A stretch of DNA of 32,874 nt from an uncultured Saprospiraceae bacterium. GTDB lineage: Bacteria > Bacteroidota > Bacteroidia > Chitinophagales > Saprospiraceae. Below are positions 1 to 9,934 of the stretch, piece by piece. The position numbers and the translations under genes were made by a program. The stretch lies in the NCBI GenBank assembly GCA_938033975.1, contig CALHKJ010000198.1, forward strand, positions 1 through 32,874, given 5' to 3'. Each line of letters starts with the position of its first letter. Position 1 is the stretch's first letter. The notes below the pieces were generated by a model. It was not told the origin of the DNA. It made no database searches and saw only the letters and a program-made list of their open reading frames with translations.

Positions 1-1
1 G

Positions 2-265
2 CCTGGGAAGTCAAATTATACACCACCAGCACCAAAGGAGAAACCAAATATTGTAAAAATTGCACCTAAGGGAACATACTATTACAATGGAGTTGTGGTT
101 TCGAAAAGTAGCCTTGAGACAAAAATCAGAGATCTAAAGAAGAATAGCAGTAAGCCTTCATTTGTGATCTCTCCAGATAAGAAGACTCCTAATCAATATG
201 TGATAGCTGTTATGGATATTGCCTATAGATATGGAGTTGCCGGCATTTTGACAGATGTAAAATAA
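2..265 (+). CDS. ExbD/TolR-family biopolymer transport protein, C-terminal fragment (5' truncated by window)
   Basis: Open frame 2 from window start to TAA 263-265; C-terminus ...FVISPDKKTPNQYVIAVMDIAYRYGVAGILTDVK typical of ExbD; followed by a TonB gene. Confidence 0.75.
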   Translation, partial: PGKSNYTPPAPKEKPNIVKIAPKGTYYYNGVVVSKSSLETKIRDLKKNSSKPSFVISPDKKTPNQYVIAVMDIAYRYGVAGILTDVK

Positions 266-342
266 TTGCCCCCAACAGTAATGAGAATGTTTTAGTTGTA
301 GTAAGGTTCTACAACGAGATCGCAGATTATAACATTTAAATT

Positions 343-1215
343 ATGTACACAGATATAAGTTTAAGTATAGAGGAAAAAGAAGACAGGAAAAATAGTTTCT
401 ACCTGAGCGTAGCCATACACCTTATCCTACTTATTATGTTGCTCATGATTCCTTTAAAAAAAGCAATCACACCAGATCCAACAATGCAAGGCATTATCGT
501 TCAGTTTGGCAACCCAAATGCTGGGAATGAAAACTCAGTAAACGAACCAATGATGGCTGAGTCTAGTCAAAGTGAAGCTGTAAGCGAAGAAAAAGCGACA
601 TCAGAACCTGTAAAGCAAAAAGAGGAACCAATTGTTAAAAAAGAAGCTCCTTCAGCAGCATCTGTAGAAACAAAAATAGTAGAAAAGACAAGTCCAATTA
701 TAGCGAGTAATGAGGTTGTCATTGAGAAACAAACAAAAGCTGTTGAAGAAAATACTTCAGCTTCAAGTAGCAGTGAAAGTCAAGAAAAAACAAATGAGAA
801 ATCAGAGGCTGAAAAACTTGCAGAAAGCAAGGCCAAATTTGGTTCTTTGTTTGGAGGAGGTTCCACTGGTTCAGAAAACGATAAAAAGGGAGAAGACTTT
901 GGTGTGCCTGATGCAACTGTCTTAGAAGGTTTGAGTAAAGGAACAGGAGAGGCAGGTGATGGATTAGGTTCTCGTGGTTTGGTCTATGAGCCAAAAATTG
1001 AAGACAACTCACAAAAGTCCGGAAAGGTAGTTGTGAAAGTTTGTGTCAATAAACAAGGAAATGTAACTTCTGCAAAATATACTCAACGAGGTTCTTCTAC
1101 TTCGGATAGTTATTTGATCAGTCTAGCTGAAAAGAGTGCTAAGAAATATCGTTTTACGCCAAGTAATACTGAAGAGCAATGTGGCAGCATCACAATTGAT
1201 TTTATTGTAAAATAA
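343..1215 (+). CDS. TonB-family energy transducer
   Basis: Single N-terminal TM segment, Pro/Glu/Lys-rich linker, C-terminal TonB-like domain (GKVVVKVCVNKQGNVTSAKYTQRGSS...AKKYRFTPS). Confidence 0.8.
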   Translation: MYTDISLSIEEKEDRKNSFYLSVAIHLILLIMLLMIPLKKAITPDPTMQGIIVQFGNPNAGNENSVNEPMMAESSQSEAVSEEKATSEPVKQKEEPIVKKEAPSAASVETKIVEKTSPIIASNEVVIEKQTKAVEENTSASSSSESQEKTNEKSEAEKLAESKAKFGSLFGGGSTGSENDKKGEDFGVPDATVLEGLSKGTGEAGDGLGSRGLVYEPKIEDNSQKSGKVVVKVCVNKQGNVTSAKYTQRGSSTSDSYLISLAEKSAKKYRFTPSNTEEQCGSITIDFIVK

Positions 1216-1242
1216 AAAAGGCCAGCGATTGCTGACCTTTAT
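1216..1242. terminator. Intrinsic, probably bidirectional terminator between convergent genes
   Basis: AAAAAGGCCAGC-GATT-GCTGACCTTT stem-loop (one G-U pair) with flanking A and T runs. Confidence 0.7.
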
Positions 1243-1245
1243 GTT

Positions 1246-2364
1246 TTATTTTCCTTCTACTTCTTTCTTTTCTGTTTTCTCAAGTGCAAACCTGACAGGA
1301 AAGGTATATAGGACATCAACTGCCTTCCCTCTCTGTTTTCCTGGTATCCATTTTGGCATTTGATTAATCACAGATAAGGCTGCATCTCCACAACCTGAAC
1401 CTAAGTCACGAAGAATTTTTGCATCTTTTACCATTCCGGTTTTGTCAATAACAAACTGGAGAACAACCATTCCATCTACTCCTTTGCTTCGAGCTTCTGT
1501 AGGATACACAAGATTTTTATATACAAATTCAAGCAACTTTTGTTCTGCACATTTCTTTTTATCGTCCTTTGTTCCTTCCATATCTTCACAGCCAGGAAAC
1601 CTTGGCATTTCCTCTACTACCTTATAAAGCTCACCTTCTTGGTGGTGCTCTTTTGAAAACCCAGGGTGACCACTTTTCTTAGTTGTAGTTTTTTGCTTAG
1701 GAACAGTATCTCTTTTGATTGATCTACCATTTGTTTTGGTATTGACTGTTGGTTTTTTTGCAGTTGCTGAATTAGAACTGTTTGTTGCAACAGGCTTAGT
1801 TATTGCATTAGCAGTTGCCTGATTTTTTGCAGCTGCTGCCTTCTGGTATTGTTCTATCTTATAATTATTTTGGAAAGTAGTCCAAGCCATCGTTTTATAC
1901 TTTTCCTCGGTGGCAAACTTCATTTCCATCATAACTGCATCTGGACCTTTGAATCCTGGTGAAATTAAAATTCTAGCAAATTCCTCATCAAGAACAACAA
2001 AGGCTGGATATCCCAATCTTCCATTCAACAATGCATACGCAAGTTCGTGGACACCTCGTCCCCCACTAGTTATGTATTTGAATTCAGTATCGTTGAAAGT
2101 AATATTGTCTTTTTGCTCTGCATTGAATTTTACTGGATAGAAATTATCATTAAGATACTTTACAATGGCAGGATCTTTAAAAGTTGTTTTATCCATTTTC
2201 TTACAGTATCCACACCAGTCAGTATAAATATCGACATATAGTTTTTTGGGATTTTTTTCAGCAGCCTCCATGGCATCTTGCCAGCTCATCCAGTTCACAT
2301 CCTTTTGTGCGTTTGAGATGCTTAAAACAAACATCAAACTAGCAAAGGTTAAAATATATTTCAT
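1246..2364 (-). CDS. Secreted thioredoxin-fold protein fused to a C-terminal TonB-like domain
   Basis: Signal peptide MKYILTFASLMFVLSISNAQ; TDWCGYCKKMD thioredoxin motif; C-terminal GMVVLQFVIDKTGMVKDAKILRDLGSGCGDAALSVINQMPKWIPGKQRGKAV. Confidence 0.8.
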   Translation of the reverse strand: MKYILTFASLMFVLSISNAQKDVNWMSWQDAMEAAEKNPKKLYVDIYTDWCGYCKKMDKTTFKDPAIVKYLNDNFYPVKFNAEQKDNITFNDTEFKYITSGGRGVHELAYALLNGRLGYPAFVVLDEEFARILISPGFKGPDAVMMEMKFATEEKYKTMAWTTFQNNYKIEQYQKAAAAKNQATANAITKPVATNSSNSATAKKPTVNTKTNGRSIKRDTVPKQKTTTKKSGHPGFSKEHHQEGELYKVVEEMPRFPGCEDMEGTKDDKKKCAEQKLLEFVYKNLVYPTEARSKGVDGMVVLQFVIDKTGMVKDAKILRDLGSGCGDAALSVINQMPKWIPGKQRGKAVDVLYTFPVRFALEKTEKKEVEGK

Positions 2365-2589
2365 TCTATGAATTTTGTAAATGCTATAAATACGGGTGTA
2401 AATTAAGCTTATTCATCCATAATTGAAGTTAAGAGATTCATAAACTCGAGAATATATCCTCTAATCAAATAATGTAGTATAGCTAAATAAGTTTTACACT
2501 TGGCCATTCAAATGCTAAAATCGGATAAAACATAAGGCAATTATAGCTTTTTATGCTATTCAATTATAAAAAGTCTTATTCAGAATTAT

Positions 2590-2877
2590 TCATTTACCAA
2601 GGAGTTTGGTTTCCAGCTCTCTGATTTTACCTCTCTGAATTGCCAGCTGCCCTTTCAAATCTTTCTGTTCCTTTATAAGTTCTTCTAGTCTTTGTTCAGA
2701 ATCTTTTAGCTTATTTCTTCCTACTCTTGTTTCTTGAGTAAGCTCATGATACATACTTTTCCATTTCTTCATGACCACTACTCCCAAAGTACAACCAAGT
2801 ATAAATGGAAGAATCCACCATAACCACCAGGTACTACAAAAGTCAGTAAAAATATTTAGGCTTATTAAGTTCGTCAT
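2590..2877 (-). CDS. Small membrane protein with one TM segment and coiled coil
   Basis: WWLWWILPFILGCTLGVVVMKKW TM followed by heptad-rich tail; 6 nt downstream of the OmpA gene on the same strand. Confidence 0.6.
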   Translation of the reverse strand: MTNLISLNIFTDFCSTWWLWWILPFILGCTLGVVVMKKWKSMYHELTQETRVGRNKLKDSEQRLEELIKEQKDLKGQLAIQRGKIRELETKLLGK

Positions 2878-2883
2878 GATATT

Positions 2884-3687
2884 TTATTGTTCTAAAATTT
2901 TCAACTCTACTCTACGATTTGCTGCTCTACCTTTGTCTGTTTCATTTGTTTGAATAGGTTTTTGATCACCAAAGGATTCCGTAATAATCTGGTGAGGTTT
3001 CACCCCCCTACTCAATAAATAAACTTTTATAATCTGTGCTCTCATGTTTGCCAATTCCAAGTTATATTCTCTACTTCCTGAGTTGTCAGTATGTCCATCA
3101 ATTTTTAGCTTTTCAGATTTTTCGATTACTCGAATAGCAAGCTTATCTAGATATTCTTCTACTTCAACGTCAGCTAATTTATTTACGGAGTTAACTGGGA
3201 AATAAATCAAGATTTTGTCATCAATCTCTTTAATCTTTTCACTCACTGTAACTAGACGAATGTTTGCCCCAGGAATTTTGCAATCAAAATTATATTTCAC
3301 ATTAATCAAACTATCAGATTCTAATTGAAATTTTGATTCATCTAAACCCATAAACTTTGACAATGCTTCTGCTCTGGCCATACCAAGATTGCCATACTCA
3401 CTTTGATTTTCTTCCTTATTATGATATAGTCCTTTGATTCTGATTTTCGATGTCTCTTCCATTTTTTCCAACAATGAAGATTTATAATTATTCCACTGCT
3501 TGGTTACTTTAAGATCAGCAGAAGACCATTCAAAATAATACGGTCCTAAGGTTGGACAAGGAGTTTCACTTTCTGATGCAACTATATTTGGTGCAAGTTT
3601 ATCTGGATGATCGCTTCCGCAAATATTTGAAATTGAACAATATCCAACTCCTAATAGTAACCACAGCAAGATTAAAATGTAACGCAA
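2884..3687 (-). CDS. OmpA-family protein
   Basis: C-terminal OmpA motif LKIDGHTDNSGSREYNLELANMRAQIIKVYLLSRGVKPHQIITESFGDQKP...NRRVELKI. Confidence 0.85.
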   Translation of the reverse strand: MRYILILLWLLLGVGYCSISNICGSDHPDKLAPNIVASESETPCPTLGPYYFEWSSADLKVTKQWNNYKSSLLEKMEETSKIRIKGLYHNKEENQSEYGNLGMARAEALSKFMGLDESKFQLESDSLINVKYNFDCKIPGANIRLVTVSEKIKEIDDKILIYFPVNSVNKLADVEVEEYLDKLAIRVIEKSEKLKIDGHTDNSGSREYNLELANMRAQIIKVYLLSRGVKPHQIITESFGDQKPIQTNETDKGRAANRRVELKILEQ

Positions 3688-3858
3688 CCCTTTGCTTGTT
3701 TTAGAGATTAATTTGATTGGCTTGTAATTTAATCAATTATCGAAAACTGATTACTGAATTCTGTCTATTAGATTTTGAAGGATTCAAAAATAACCAACCA
3801 AAACTGTTTACCTTCTTTGAATTTCTAACACAATATGTAGATCTAAGAATATACAATT

Positions 3859-5934
3859 GTGCTAATCAACCATCACGAAATCCCACTTCTCAAACCTTGC
3901 CTCGTCTTAATTCTTGGGATATTGGTAGGAGAAATTGTATCACCTCCTTTTCGGGTATCTTCGATTTTAATTTATGCGATTATATTTTTCTTAGGCCTAC
4001 AATTGGTTTCCAAGATAAGCCATGAACATTCTTTTAGAAGTTTCATAGTTCTACTTTTAATCTCTTGTTTGGGTATTTGTTTAGTCCAAGAAAGAAGTCC
4101 TGTGACAAGATCATTGCCTTATGATATAACAGCAGAGTCCTTTACAATCAGGGTGGAGAAATTACTGCCCAACAAAAATCACAAAAAACTTGTTGGCAGC
4201 ATTTTATCTTATCAAAACGAGGATTCAGTTTTTGTCCATTCCAAAGGAAAGGTGCTGGTCTATTTTGAAGGTGCAAAAACTGACACAAGTATCATGGTTG
4301 GAAACGAATATTATATTAGTGGTAATTTATCTCAGATTTCCCAAGTTCCCAATCCCTATGCTTTTGATTATTCTTCCTACTTAAAAAAGGAAAGAATTTA
4401 CCATCAAGTCTTTGTCAAAAAGAAAGCTTGGCAATTTATAAGAACTAATAGAAAATCACTTCTTCACAGTATTGTGCATAAGCTACAAGTACACTTTAAG
4501 GAAATTATCAATCGGAATTTTGCTGACGTATCAAATAGAGCATTGGTTATGGCAATGGTCTTAGGAGATAGAACTGAACTTGGTGAAAATCAAAAAGAAT
4601 TGTTTATTAATACGGGAGCTATTCATGTTCTTGCTGTTTCAGGTCTACATGTTGGGATATTGGCACTATTCATTTCATTTATATTTAAGCTCTTAGATAA
4701 GATCATAAGTATTCCCAAACTAATACAAGGACTCGTTGGTATTTTTACTTTGTGGTTGTTTGCAATGATCACAGGCGCCTCATCTGCTGTATGTCGTGCT
4801 GCTTTAATGTTTAGCATGTTCTATTTATCTCGAGATATCCTACATCGGCATGTTTCAATTTACAACATCATATTTGGGTCTGCATTCATACTTCTTCTCT
4901 ATGAACCAATGCAAGTTTTTAAAGTTAGTTTTCAATTTTCATACTTAGCAGTCCTTAGTATTGTTTTCTTTTATCCGTTTGTCAACAATTGGCTAAATTC
5001 AAAATTTATGATTGCCAATTATTTTTGGTCATCTATTGCTATTGGGATTTCTGCGCAGGTATTGGTCTTTCCTATCAGTATTTTTTATTTCAACAAATTC
5101 GCAAGTTCATTTTTTATCACTTCGATTTTTGTGGTTCAGTTGGCTATGATCATTTTGGTCGTGACACTGTTGATCTTGATTTTTGATTCATTTGGTCTTT
5201 CATTAATCTCTGACACTATTTTATCTCCTATATGTAATTGGGTTCTGTCTATTTTTCAACAATCAATCTCAAAAGTGCAGGCCTTGCCTTATAGTTATAT
5301 CGACAATATCTGGATAGACAGAATTCAGCTGATAGTTATTTATATTGCTTTGGCTTTTCTGATGCTGCTTATTAAGTGTAAGAAAATCAAATACCTCTTG
5401 GTAATTTTTGCTTGTTTGTTATTCTACTTCGCCCACAGTAATTACAAATCACATTCTAGTTCAATTCAGCACAAGGCTTATATCTATAAGTCAAGCGATG
5501 ACTATGTGGATATATTTGTGGGCAATCAATGTTATAGTTTACACACAGATTCAAATGAAGGTGAGGCTTTTGTCTATGGTAGGAATAGACTGGCTCATGA
5601 TATTCAGGACCACAAGAAATTAGATGAGGCGATAATGCAAAATGCTCTTGAATACAAAAATGGTGTATTGCGATTAGGAGATATATTTCTTGCTTTCGCA
5701 AATGAGAAGTCATTTACAGAAGTGAACAAAACTTATGCATACAATTACTTATTGGTCAATAAAGTAAACAATAAGCTAAAAGAGTTTGACCTTTCTCAAA
5801 TAAGAGATTCAGAAATAATATTGATGGCAAGTTTGCCGCCTTGGAAAAGAAATGAATTTATTGAGTATTGTAGTGAAGCAAACTTAAACTGCTTTGATAT
5901 TAAGAAACAGGGAGCAAAGGAAATCCTGTTCTAG
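3859..5934 (+). CDS. ComEC/Rec2-family competence/DNA uptake membrane protein
   Basis: N-terminal DUF4131-like region, competence domain NRALVMAMVLGDRTELGENQKELFINTGAIHVLAVSGLHVGIL, multiple TMs; GTG start. Confidence 0.85.
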   Translation: MLINHHEIPLLKPCLVLILGILVGEIVSPPFRVSSILIYAIIFFLGLQLVSKISHEHSFRSFIVLLLISCLGICLVQERSPVTRSLPYDITAESFTIRVEKLLPNKNHKKLVGSILSYQNEDSVFVHSKGKVLVYFEGAKTDTSIMVGNEYYISGNLSQISQVPNPYAFDYSSYLKKERIYHQVFVKKKAWQFIRTNRKSLLHSIVHKLQVHFKEIINRNFADVSNRALVMAMVLGDRTELGENQKELFINTGAIHVLAVSGLHVGILALFISFIFKLLDKIISIPKLIQGLVGIFTLWLFAMITGASSAVCRAALMFSMFYLSRDILHRHVSIYNIIFGSAFILLLYEPMQVFKVSFQFSYLAVLSIVFFYPFVNNWLNSKFMIANYFWSSIAIGISAQVLVFPISIFYFNKFASSFFITSIFVVQLAMIILVVTLLILIFDSFGLSLISDTILSPICNWVLSIFQQSISKVQALPYSYIDNIWIDRIQLIVIYIALAFLMLLIKCKKIKYLLVIFACLLFYFAHSNYKSHSSSIQHKAYIYKSSDDYVDIFVGNQCYSLHTDSNEGEAFVYGRNRLAHDIQDHKKLDEAIMQNALEYKNGVLRLGDIFLAFANEKSFTEVNKTYAYNYLLVNKVNNKLKEFDLSQIRDSEIILMASLPPWKRNEFIEYCSEANLNCFDIKKQGAKEILF

Positions 5935-6977
5935 TTTTCCTTATTTGCCAATTGCCCACAAGCAGCATCAATATCTTTACCTCGGCTTCTTCTGAGGGTA
6001 CAAGTAATATCTTGCCTTTTCAGATAATCCATAAAGTCTTCAATCCTTCCACTATCAGATTTTGAAAATTCAGAACCATCAATCGGATTGTATTCAATGA
6101 TATTTACTTTAACTGGAAAACGCTTGCATAACTTACTCAAGTTTTTGGCATCTTGAATGGAGTCATTGAATCTTTGGAATGCAATATACTCGTAACTTAT
6201 TTTATTCTTAGTCTTCTGATAAAAGTATGCCAGTGCATCCATCAGATTGTCAAGATTATTTGTTTCATTAATCGGCATGATGGAATCACGTTTTGTGTCA
6301 TCTGCTGCATGTAAGGAAAGTGCCAGATTAAATTTGACTTCATCATCTGCCAATTTCATAATCATCTTAGCAATTCCTGCGGTACTTACTGTGATACGTC
6401 TTGGAGACATATTGAGTCCATCTTTACCTGTGATCAACTCAATACTTTTCATAACATTCTTATAAGCTAAAAGTGGCTCACCCATACCCATGTACACAAT
6501 ATTGCTTAAAGGCTTATCAAAATGCTCAAGCGATTGTTCGTTGACCATAGTCACTTGATCATATATTTCTCCAGGATCAAGGTTCCGCATTCTTTTCATT
6601 TTACCTGTAGCGCAAAAACTACATGTAAGGCTACAACCTACCTGTGAAGAAACACAGACTGTAAATCTATTATCTCGTTCGACGGGGATTAATACTGATT
6701 CGATTAAATGCTCATCATGTAATTTGAATCTGGTTTTGATGGTACCATCATTACTTTTTTGAATCAGGTTTGTTTTGATTCTATTGATCGTGTAATGCTT
6801 GGAAAGATTTTCTCTGAGAGTCTTTGACAAATTGGTCATTTCGTCAAATGAGTTGGCTCCCTTTTCCCAGAGCCACTGATATATTTGTTTTCCAGCAAAT
6901 GGCTTGGCGCCATGTTCTGCTACAAGCTCAATGAGTTGAGCTTTGTCTAATAAACGTATATCTTTTAGTGTATTGAT
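5931..6977 (-). CDS. rlmN: 23S rRNA (adenine-C2)-methyltransferase RlmN (start inferred upstream of the ORF-track ATG at 6839)
   Basis: Radical-SAM motif CSFCATGKM, GMGEPLL, SLHA, RRSRGKDIDAACGQLA; reading frame stays open to 6998 with a conserved N-terminus (LLDKAQLIELVAEHGAKPFAGKQIYQWLWEKGANSFDEMTNLSKTLRENL) but no ATG/GTG/TTG; ATC at 6975-6977 taken as putative start. Confidence 0.9.
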   Translation of the reverse strand: MNTLKDIRLLDKAQLIELVAEHGAKPFAGKQIYQWLWEKGANSFDEMTNLSKTLRENLSKHYTINRIKTNLIQKSNDGTIKTRFKLHDEHLIESVLIPVERDNRFTVCVSSQVGCSLTCSFCATGKMKRMRNLDPGEIYDQVTMVNEQSLEHFDKPLSNIVYMGMGEPLLAYKNVMKSIELITGKDGLNMSPRRITVSTAGIAKMIMKLADDEVKFNLALSLHAADDTKRDSIMPINETNNLDNLMDALAYFYQKTKNKISYEYIAFQRFNDSIQDAKNLSKLCKRFPVKVNIIEYNPIDGSEFSKSDSGRIEDFMDYLKRQDITCTLRRSRGKDIDAACGQLANKEN

Positions 6978-7004
6978 CTGTTCTGTTGATTTTAATGATC
7001 AAAA

Positions 7005-7718
7005 TCAACCGGTAACAATAGTTCCGATATTTTCTCCTTCAATAATTTTGGCAAGATTTCCTTTTTCATTGATATCGAAAACTACAATTGGGAGGTTGTT
7101 TTCTTGACATAGTGTGAATGCAGTCATATCCATTACTCCTAAACCACGAGATATTACTTCTGCGAAAGATATACTTTCGAACTTTTCTGCATCGGGGTTT
7201 TTGAGAGGATCCTTATTGTAAATTCCATCCACACGAGTTCCTTTGAGGATAACATCTGCACCAATTTCATTGGCTCTTAATGCAGCTGCAGAATCTGTAG
7301 TAAAATAAGGACTACCTGTTCCGGCAGCGAATATTACCACTCTACCTTTTTCAAGATGTCTGATCGCTCTTCTTTTGATATAAGGTTCTGCAATTTGTAC
7401 CATTTGCACCGCAGAGATCAATCTTGTGAAAACATCATAACTTTCTAGGACTGATTGTAGAGCAAGACCATTTATGCATGTAGCAAGCATGCCCATATAA
7501 TCCCCTTGTACTCTTCCAATGCTATTTTCTTTAGCATTTAAACCTCTGAAGATATTTCCACCACCAATCACGATGGCGACTTCAATTCTTCTATCTACAA
7601 GATTTTTTATTTCCTCAGCGTAGTGTTTGAGTTTATTAGAATCAATTCCAAAACCCTCCTCACCCATGAGTGATTCGCCGCTAAGTTTAAGAAGTACTCT
7701 TTTGTATTTGTGAATCAT
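7005..7718 (-). CDS. pyrH: UMP kinase
   Basis: [15 protein letters not shown]...[11 protein letters not shown]...[20 protein letters not shown]. Confidence 0.95.
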   Translation of the reverse strand: MIHKYKRVLLKLSGESLMGEEGFGIDSNKLKHYAEEIKNLVDRRIEVAIVIGGGNIFRGLNAKENSIGRVQGDYMGMLATCINGLALQSVLESYDVFTRLISAVQMVQIAEPYIKRRAIRHLEKGRVVIFAAGTGSPYFTTDSAAALRANEIGADVILKGTRVDGIYNKDPLKNPDAEKFESISFAEVISRGLGVMDMTAFTLCQENNLPIVVFDINEKGNLAKIIEGENIGTIVTG

Positions 7719-7741
7719 AAGGCTTCTTTGTGCATAGATAC

Positions 7742-7773
7742 AAAAAAGCGGTTAAAATTTTTAACCGCTTTCA
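7742..7773 (-). terminator. Intrinsic terminator downstream of tsf
   Basis: On minus strand: AAAGCGGTTAAAAATTTTAACCGCTTTTTTG, strong stem plus T-run between tsf and pyrH. Confidence 0.8.
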
Positions 7774-7799
7774 TTACTTATATTTTATATAGAGTTAGC

Positions 7800-8777
7800 T
7801 TAACCAACTGCTACTCTTTTGAATTCGACTACATCTGCACCTTCACTAAATTCAGCGATTGCTGCTTGTACACTTTTGCTATCGTCCAGCGCATAATTCT
7901 GATTTAACAGGCAATGTTCCTTATCTAATAGTGTGTTATCTGCTACGAATCTCTCTAACTTTCCAGGAAGAATCTTATCCCAAATCTTCTCAGGCTTACC
8001 TTCAGCTTTCAATTCTTCTTTGATCTTATCTGCAGCAGCATTCATTACTTCTTCAGTAAGTTGAGTCTGACTGACATACTGCGGTACATTTAAGAGATGC
8101 TTACCAAGACGCTCTCTTTCCTCATTTTCAATTTTCACTTGGTTTTGATATGCTTCAGTCTCCTTAGCAATGTAATCAGCTTCAAACTGATTGTAATGCA
8201 AGATAGAAGGGCTCATTGCAGCAATGTGCATTGCCATTCCTTTGAAAAACTGATCTGCACCGTCTTTACCTCCGTCTTTGTAAGATACCAAGACACCGAT
8301 CTTAAAACCTGCGTGAATGTAGGAAGCGATATTCTCACCTTCTAAAGTTTCATAACTAGCAACTTCTATCTTCTCTCCGATTTTTCCAGTATAGTCTATC
8401 AATTTATCTGCAACTGTTGCGTCCTCTAAGGGAAGAGCAAGAAGTGCTTCTTTGTCTGCAGGAAAATTTTCTAAGGCTAAGTTAGCTATGCTTCTAACGA
8501 AGGTTTGGAAGTCCTCGTTTTTAGCTACGAAATCTGTTTCGCAACTAACACTAACTACTATTCCTTTCGTATTATCTCCATTAGTAGCAGCTATCACCAC
8601 TCCTTCATTCGCTTCTCTATCTGCTCTTTTAGCAGCCACTTTCTGGCCTTTCTTTCTAAGGTAATCTATTGCGCCTTCTATATCTCCACCAGATTCAGTA
8701 AGGGCTTTTTTGCAATCCATCATTCCAGCTCCAGTCTGATCTCTTAATGCTTTTACGTCTGATGCTTTAATGCTCAT
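7800..8777 (-). CDS. tsf: Translation elongation factor Ts
   Basis: MSIKASDVKALRDQTGAGMMDCKKALTESGGDIEGAIDYLRKKG; VSCETDFVAKN. Confidence 0.95.
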   Translation of the reverse strand: MSIKASDVKALRDQTGAGMMDCKKALTESGGDIEGAIDYLRKKGQKVAAKRADREANEGVVIAATNGDNTKGIVVSVSCETDFVAKNEDFQTFVRSIANLALENFPADKEALLALPLEDATVADKLIDYTGKIGEKIEVASYETLEGENIASYIHAGFKIGVLVSYKDGGKDGADQFFKGMAMHIAAMSPSILHYNQFEADYIAKETEAYQNQVKIENEERERLGKHLLNVPQYVSQTQLTEEVMNAAADKIKEELKAEGKPEKIWDKILPGKLERFVADNTLLDKEHCLLNQNYALDDSKSVQAAIAEFSEGADVVEFKRVAVG

Positions 8778-8808
8778 GTTTATGAATATTTAACTGTTAT
8801 TAATGTTG

Positions 8809-9510
8809 TTATTGTTTCTTCATGTTTTCTCTATCCTTCAATCCTTCTTTGATACAACCAGTCAAGTATTTTGTAATCATACCGATTGATTTTGCTGCAT
8901 CATCATTTGCAGGAATAGGATAATCGATTGTATTAGGGTTTGAGTTTGTATCAACCATAGCAAAAATCTTAATTCCTAATTTTTTTGCTTCAGCGATAGC
9001 GATGTGCTCATAGTGAGTATCAACAACAAAAATTGCGTTAGGCAATCTGTTGATGTTTGCGATACCACCCAATACTTTTTCAAGCTTGTTTCTTTCTCTA
9101 GTAAGAGTCAATCTTTCCTTCTTAGTGATACTAAGATTCGTGTCGCCCAACATTTTGTCAATGTTGTTCATCTTTTTGATTGATCTTTTGATAGTAGAAA
9201 AGTTGGTCATCATTCCTCCCAACCATCTTTCAGTTACATAAGGCATAGCTACACCTCTAGCTTCTGCAGAAACGATTTCTTTTGCTTGTTTTTTTGTAGC
9301 AACAAACATGATTTTCTTTCCTTGCTTAGCCATTTGCTTCATCACATCACCAGCTTCTACAAGCTTGTCTGATGTTCTGTTCAAATCGATGATGTGTATT
9401 CCTTTTCTTTCTTGGAAGATATAAGGTAACATCTTTGGATTCCATTTTCTTTTCAAATGTCCAAAGTGTACTCCTGCATCCAATAATTCGTTATATGTAG
9501 GTACGTTCAT
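8809..9510 (-). CDS. rpsB: 30S ribosomal protein S2
   Basis: ELLDAGVHFGHLKRKWNPKMLPYIFQERKGIHIIDL...YVTERWLGGMMTNFSTIKRS. Confidence 0.97.
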   Translation of the reverse strand: MNVPTYNELLDAGVHFGHLKRKWNPKMLPYIFQERKGIHIIDLNRTSDKLVEAGDVMKQMAKQGKKIMFVATKKQAKEIVSAEARGVAMPYVTERWLGGMMTNFSTIKRSIKKMNNIDKMLGDTNLSITKKERLTLTRERNKLEKVLGGIANINRLPNAIFVVDTHYEHIAIAEAKKLGIKIFAMVDTNSNPNTIDYPIPANDDAAKSIGMITKYLTGCIKEGLKDRENMKKQ

Positions 9511-9546
9511 TTTCTAAATAATTTTTGAAATAATTGAATAAGGAGA

Positions 9547-9933
9547 TTAACGCTTTGAGAACTGGAAGCTCTTTCTTGCCTTTGGTTTACCAAATTTCTT
9601 TCTCTCCACTTTTCGCGCATCTCTTGTCAAATATTTTTTATCCTTAAGAGGTTTTCTATTGTCAGCATTTACTTTTACCAATGCTCTAGAAATTCCCAAT
9701 CTGATTGCTTCAGATTGTCCTTTGAATCCACCACCATTTACATTTACTTTCAAGTCGTATTTATTATCCAGCTCAAGAGTTGTAAAAGGATCTGTGATAT
9801 TGAATTGTATTGCTTCTTGCGGGAAGTATTCTTTAAAGTCTTTTCCATTAATTATGTACTTACCTGACCCTTCAGTAAGATATACTCTTGCAACAGAAGC
9901 TTTTCTTCTTCCTATTGTATTAATTACTTCCAT
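9547..9933 (-). CDS. rpsI: 30S ribosomal protein S9
   Basis: GRRKASVARVYL...GGGFKGQSEAIRLGISRAL...LTRDARKVERKKFGKPKARKSFQFSKR. Confidence 0.97.
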   Translation of the reverse strand: MEVINTIGRRKASVARVYLTEGSGKYIINGKDFKEYFPQEAIQFNITDPFTTLELDNKYDLKVNVNGGGFKGQSEAIRLGISRALVKVNADNRKPLKDKKYLTRDARKVERKKFGKPKARKSFQFSKR

Positions 9934-9934
9934 G

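Noticed and set aside
719-1012. 97-aa minus-strand ORF and 710..925 plus ORF
   Set aside because: Both overlap the low-complexity linker of the TonB gene; composition artefacts.
3717-4025. 102-aa plus ORF ahead of ComEC
   Set aside because: Overlaps the ComEC start in another frame and resembles no family.
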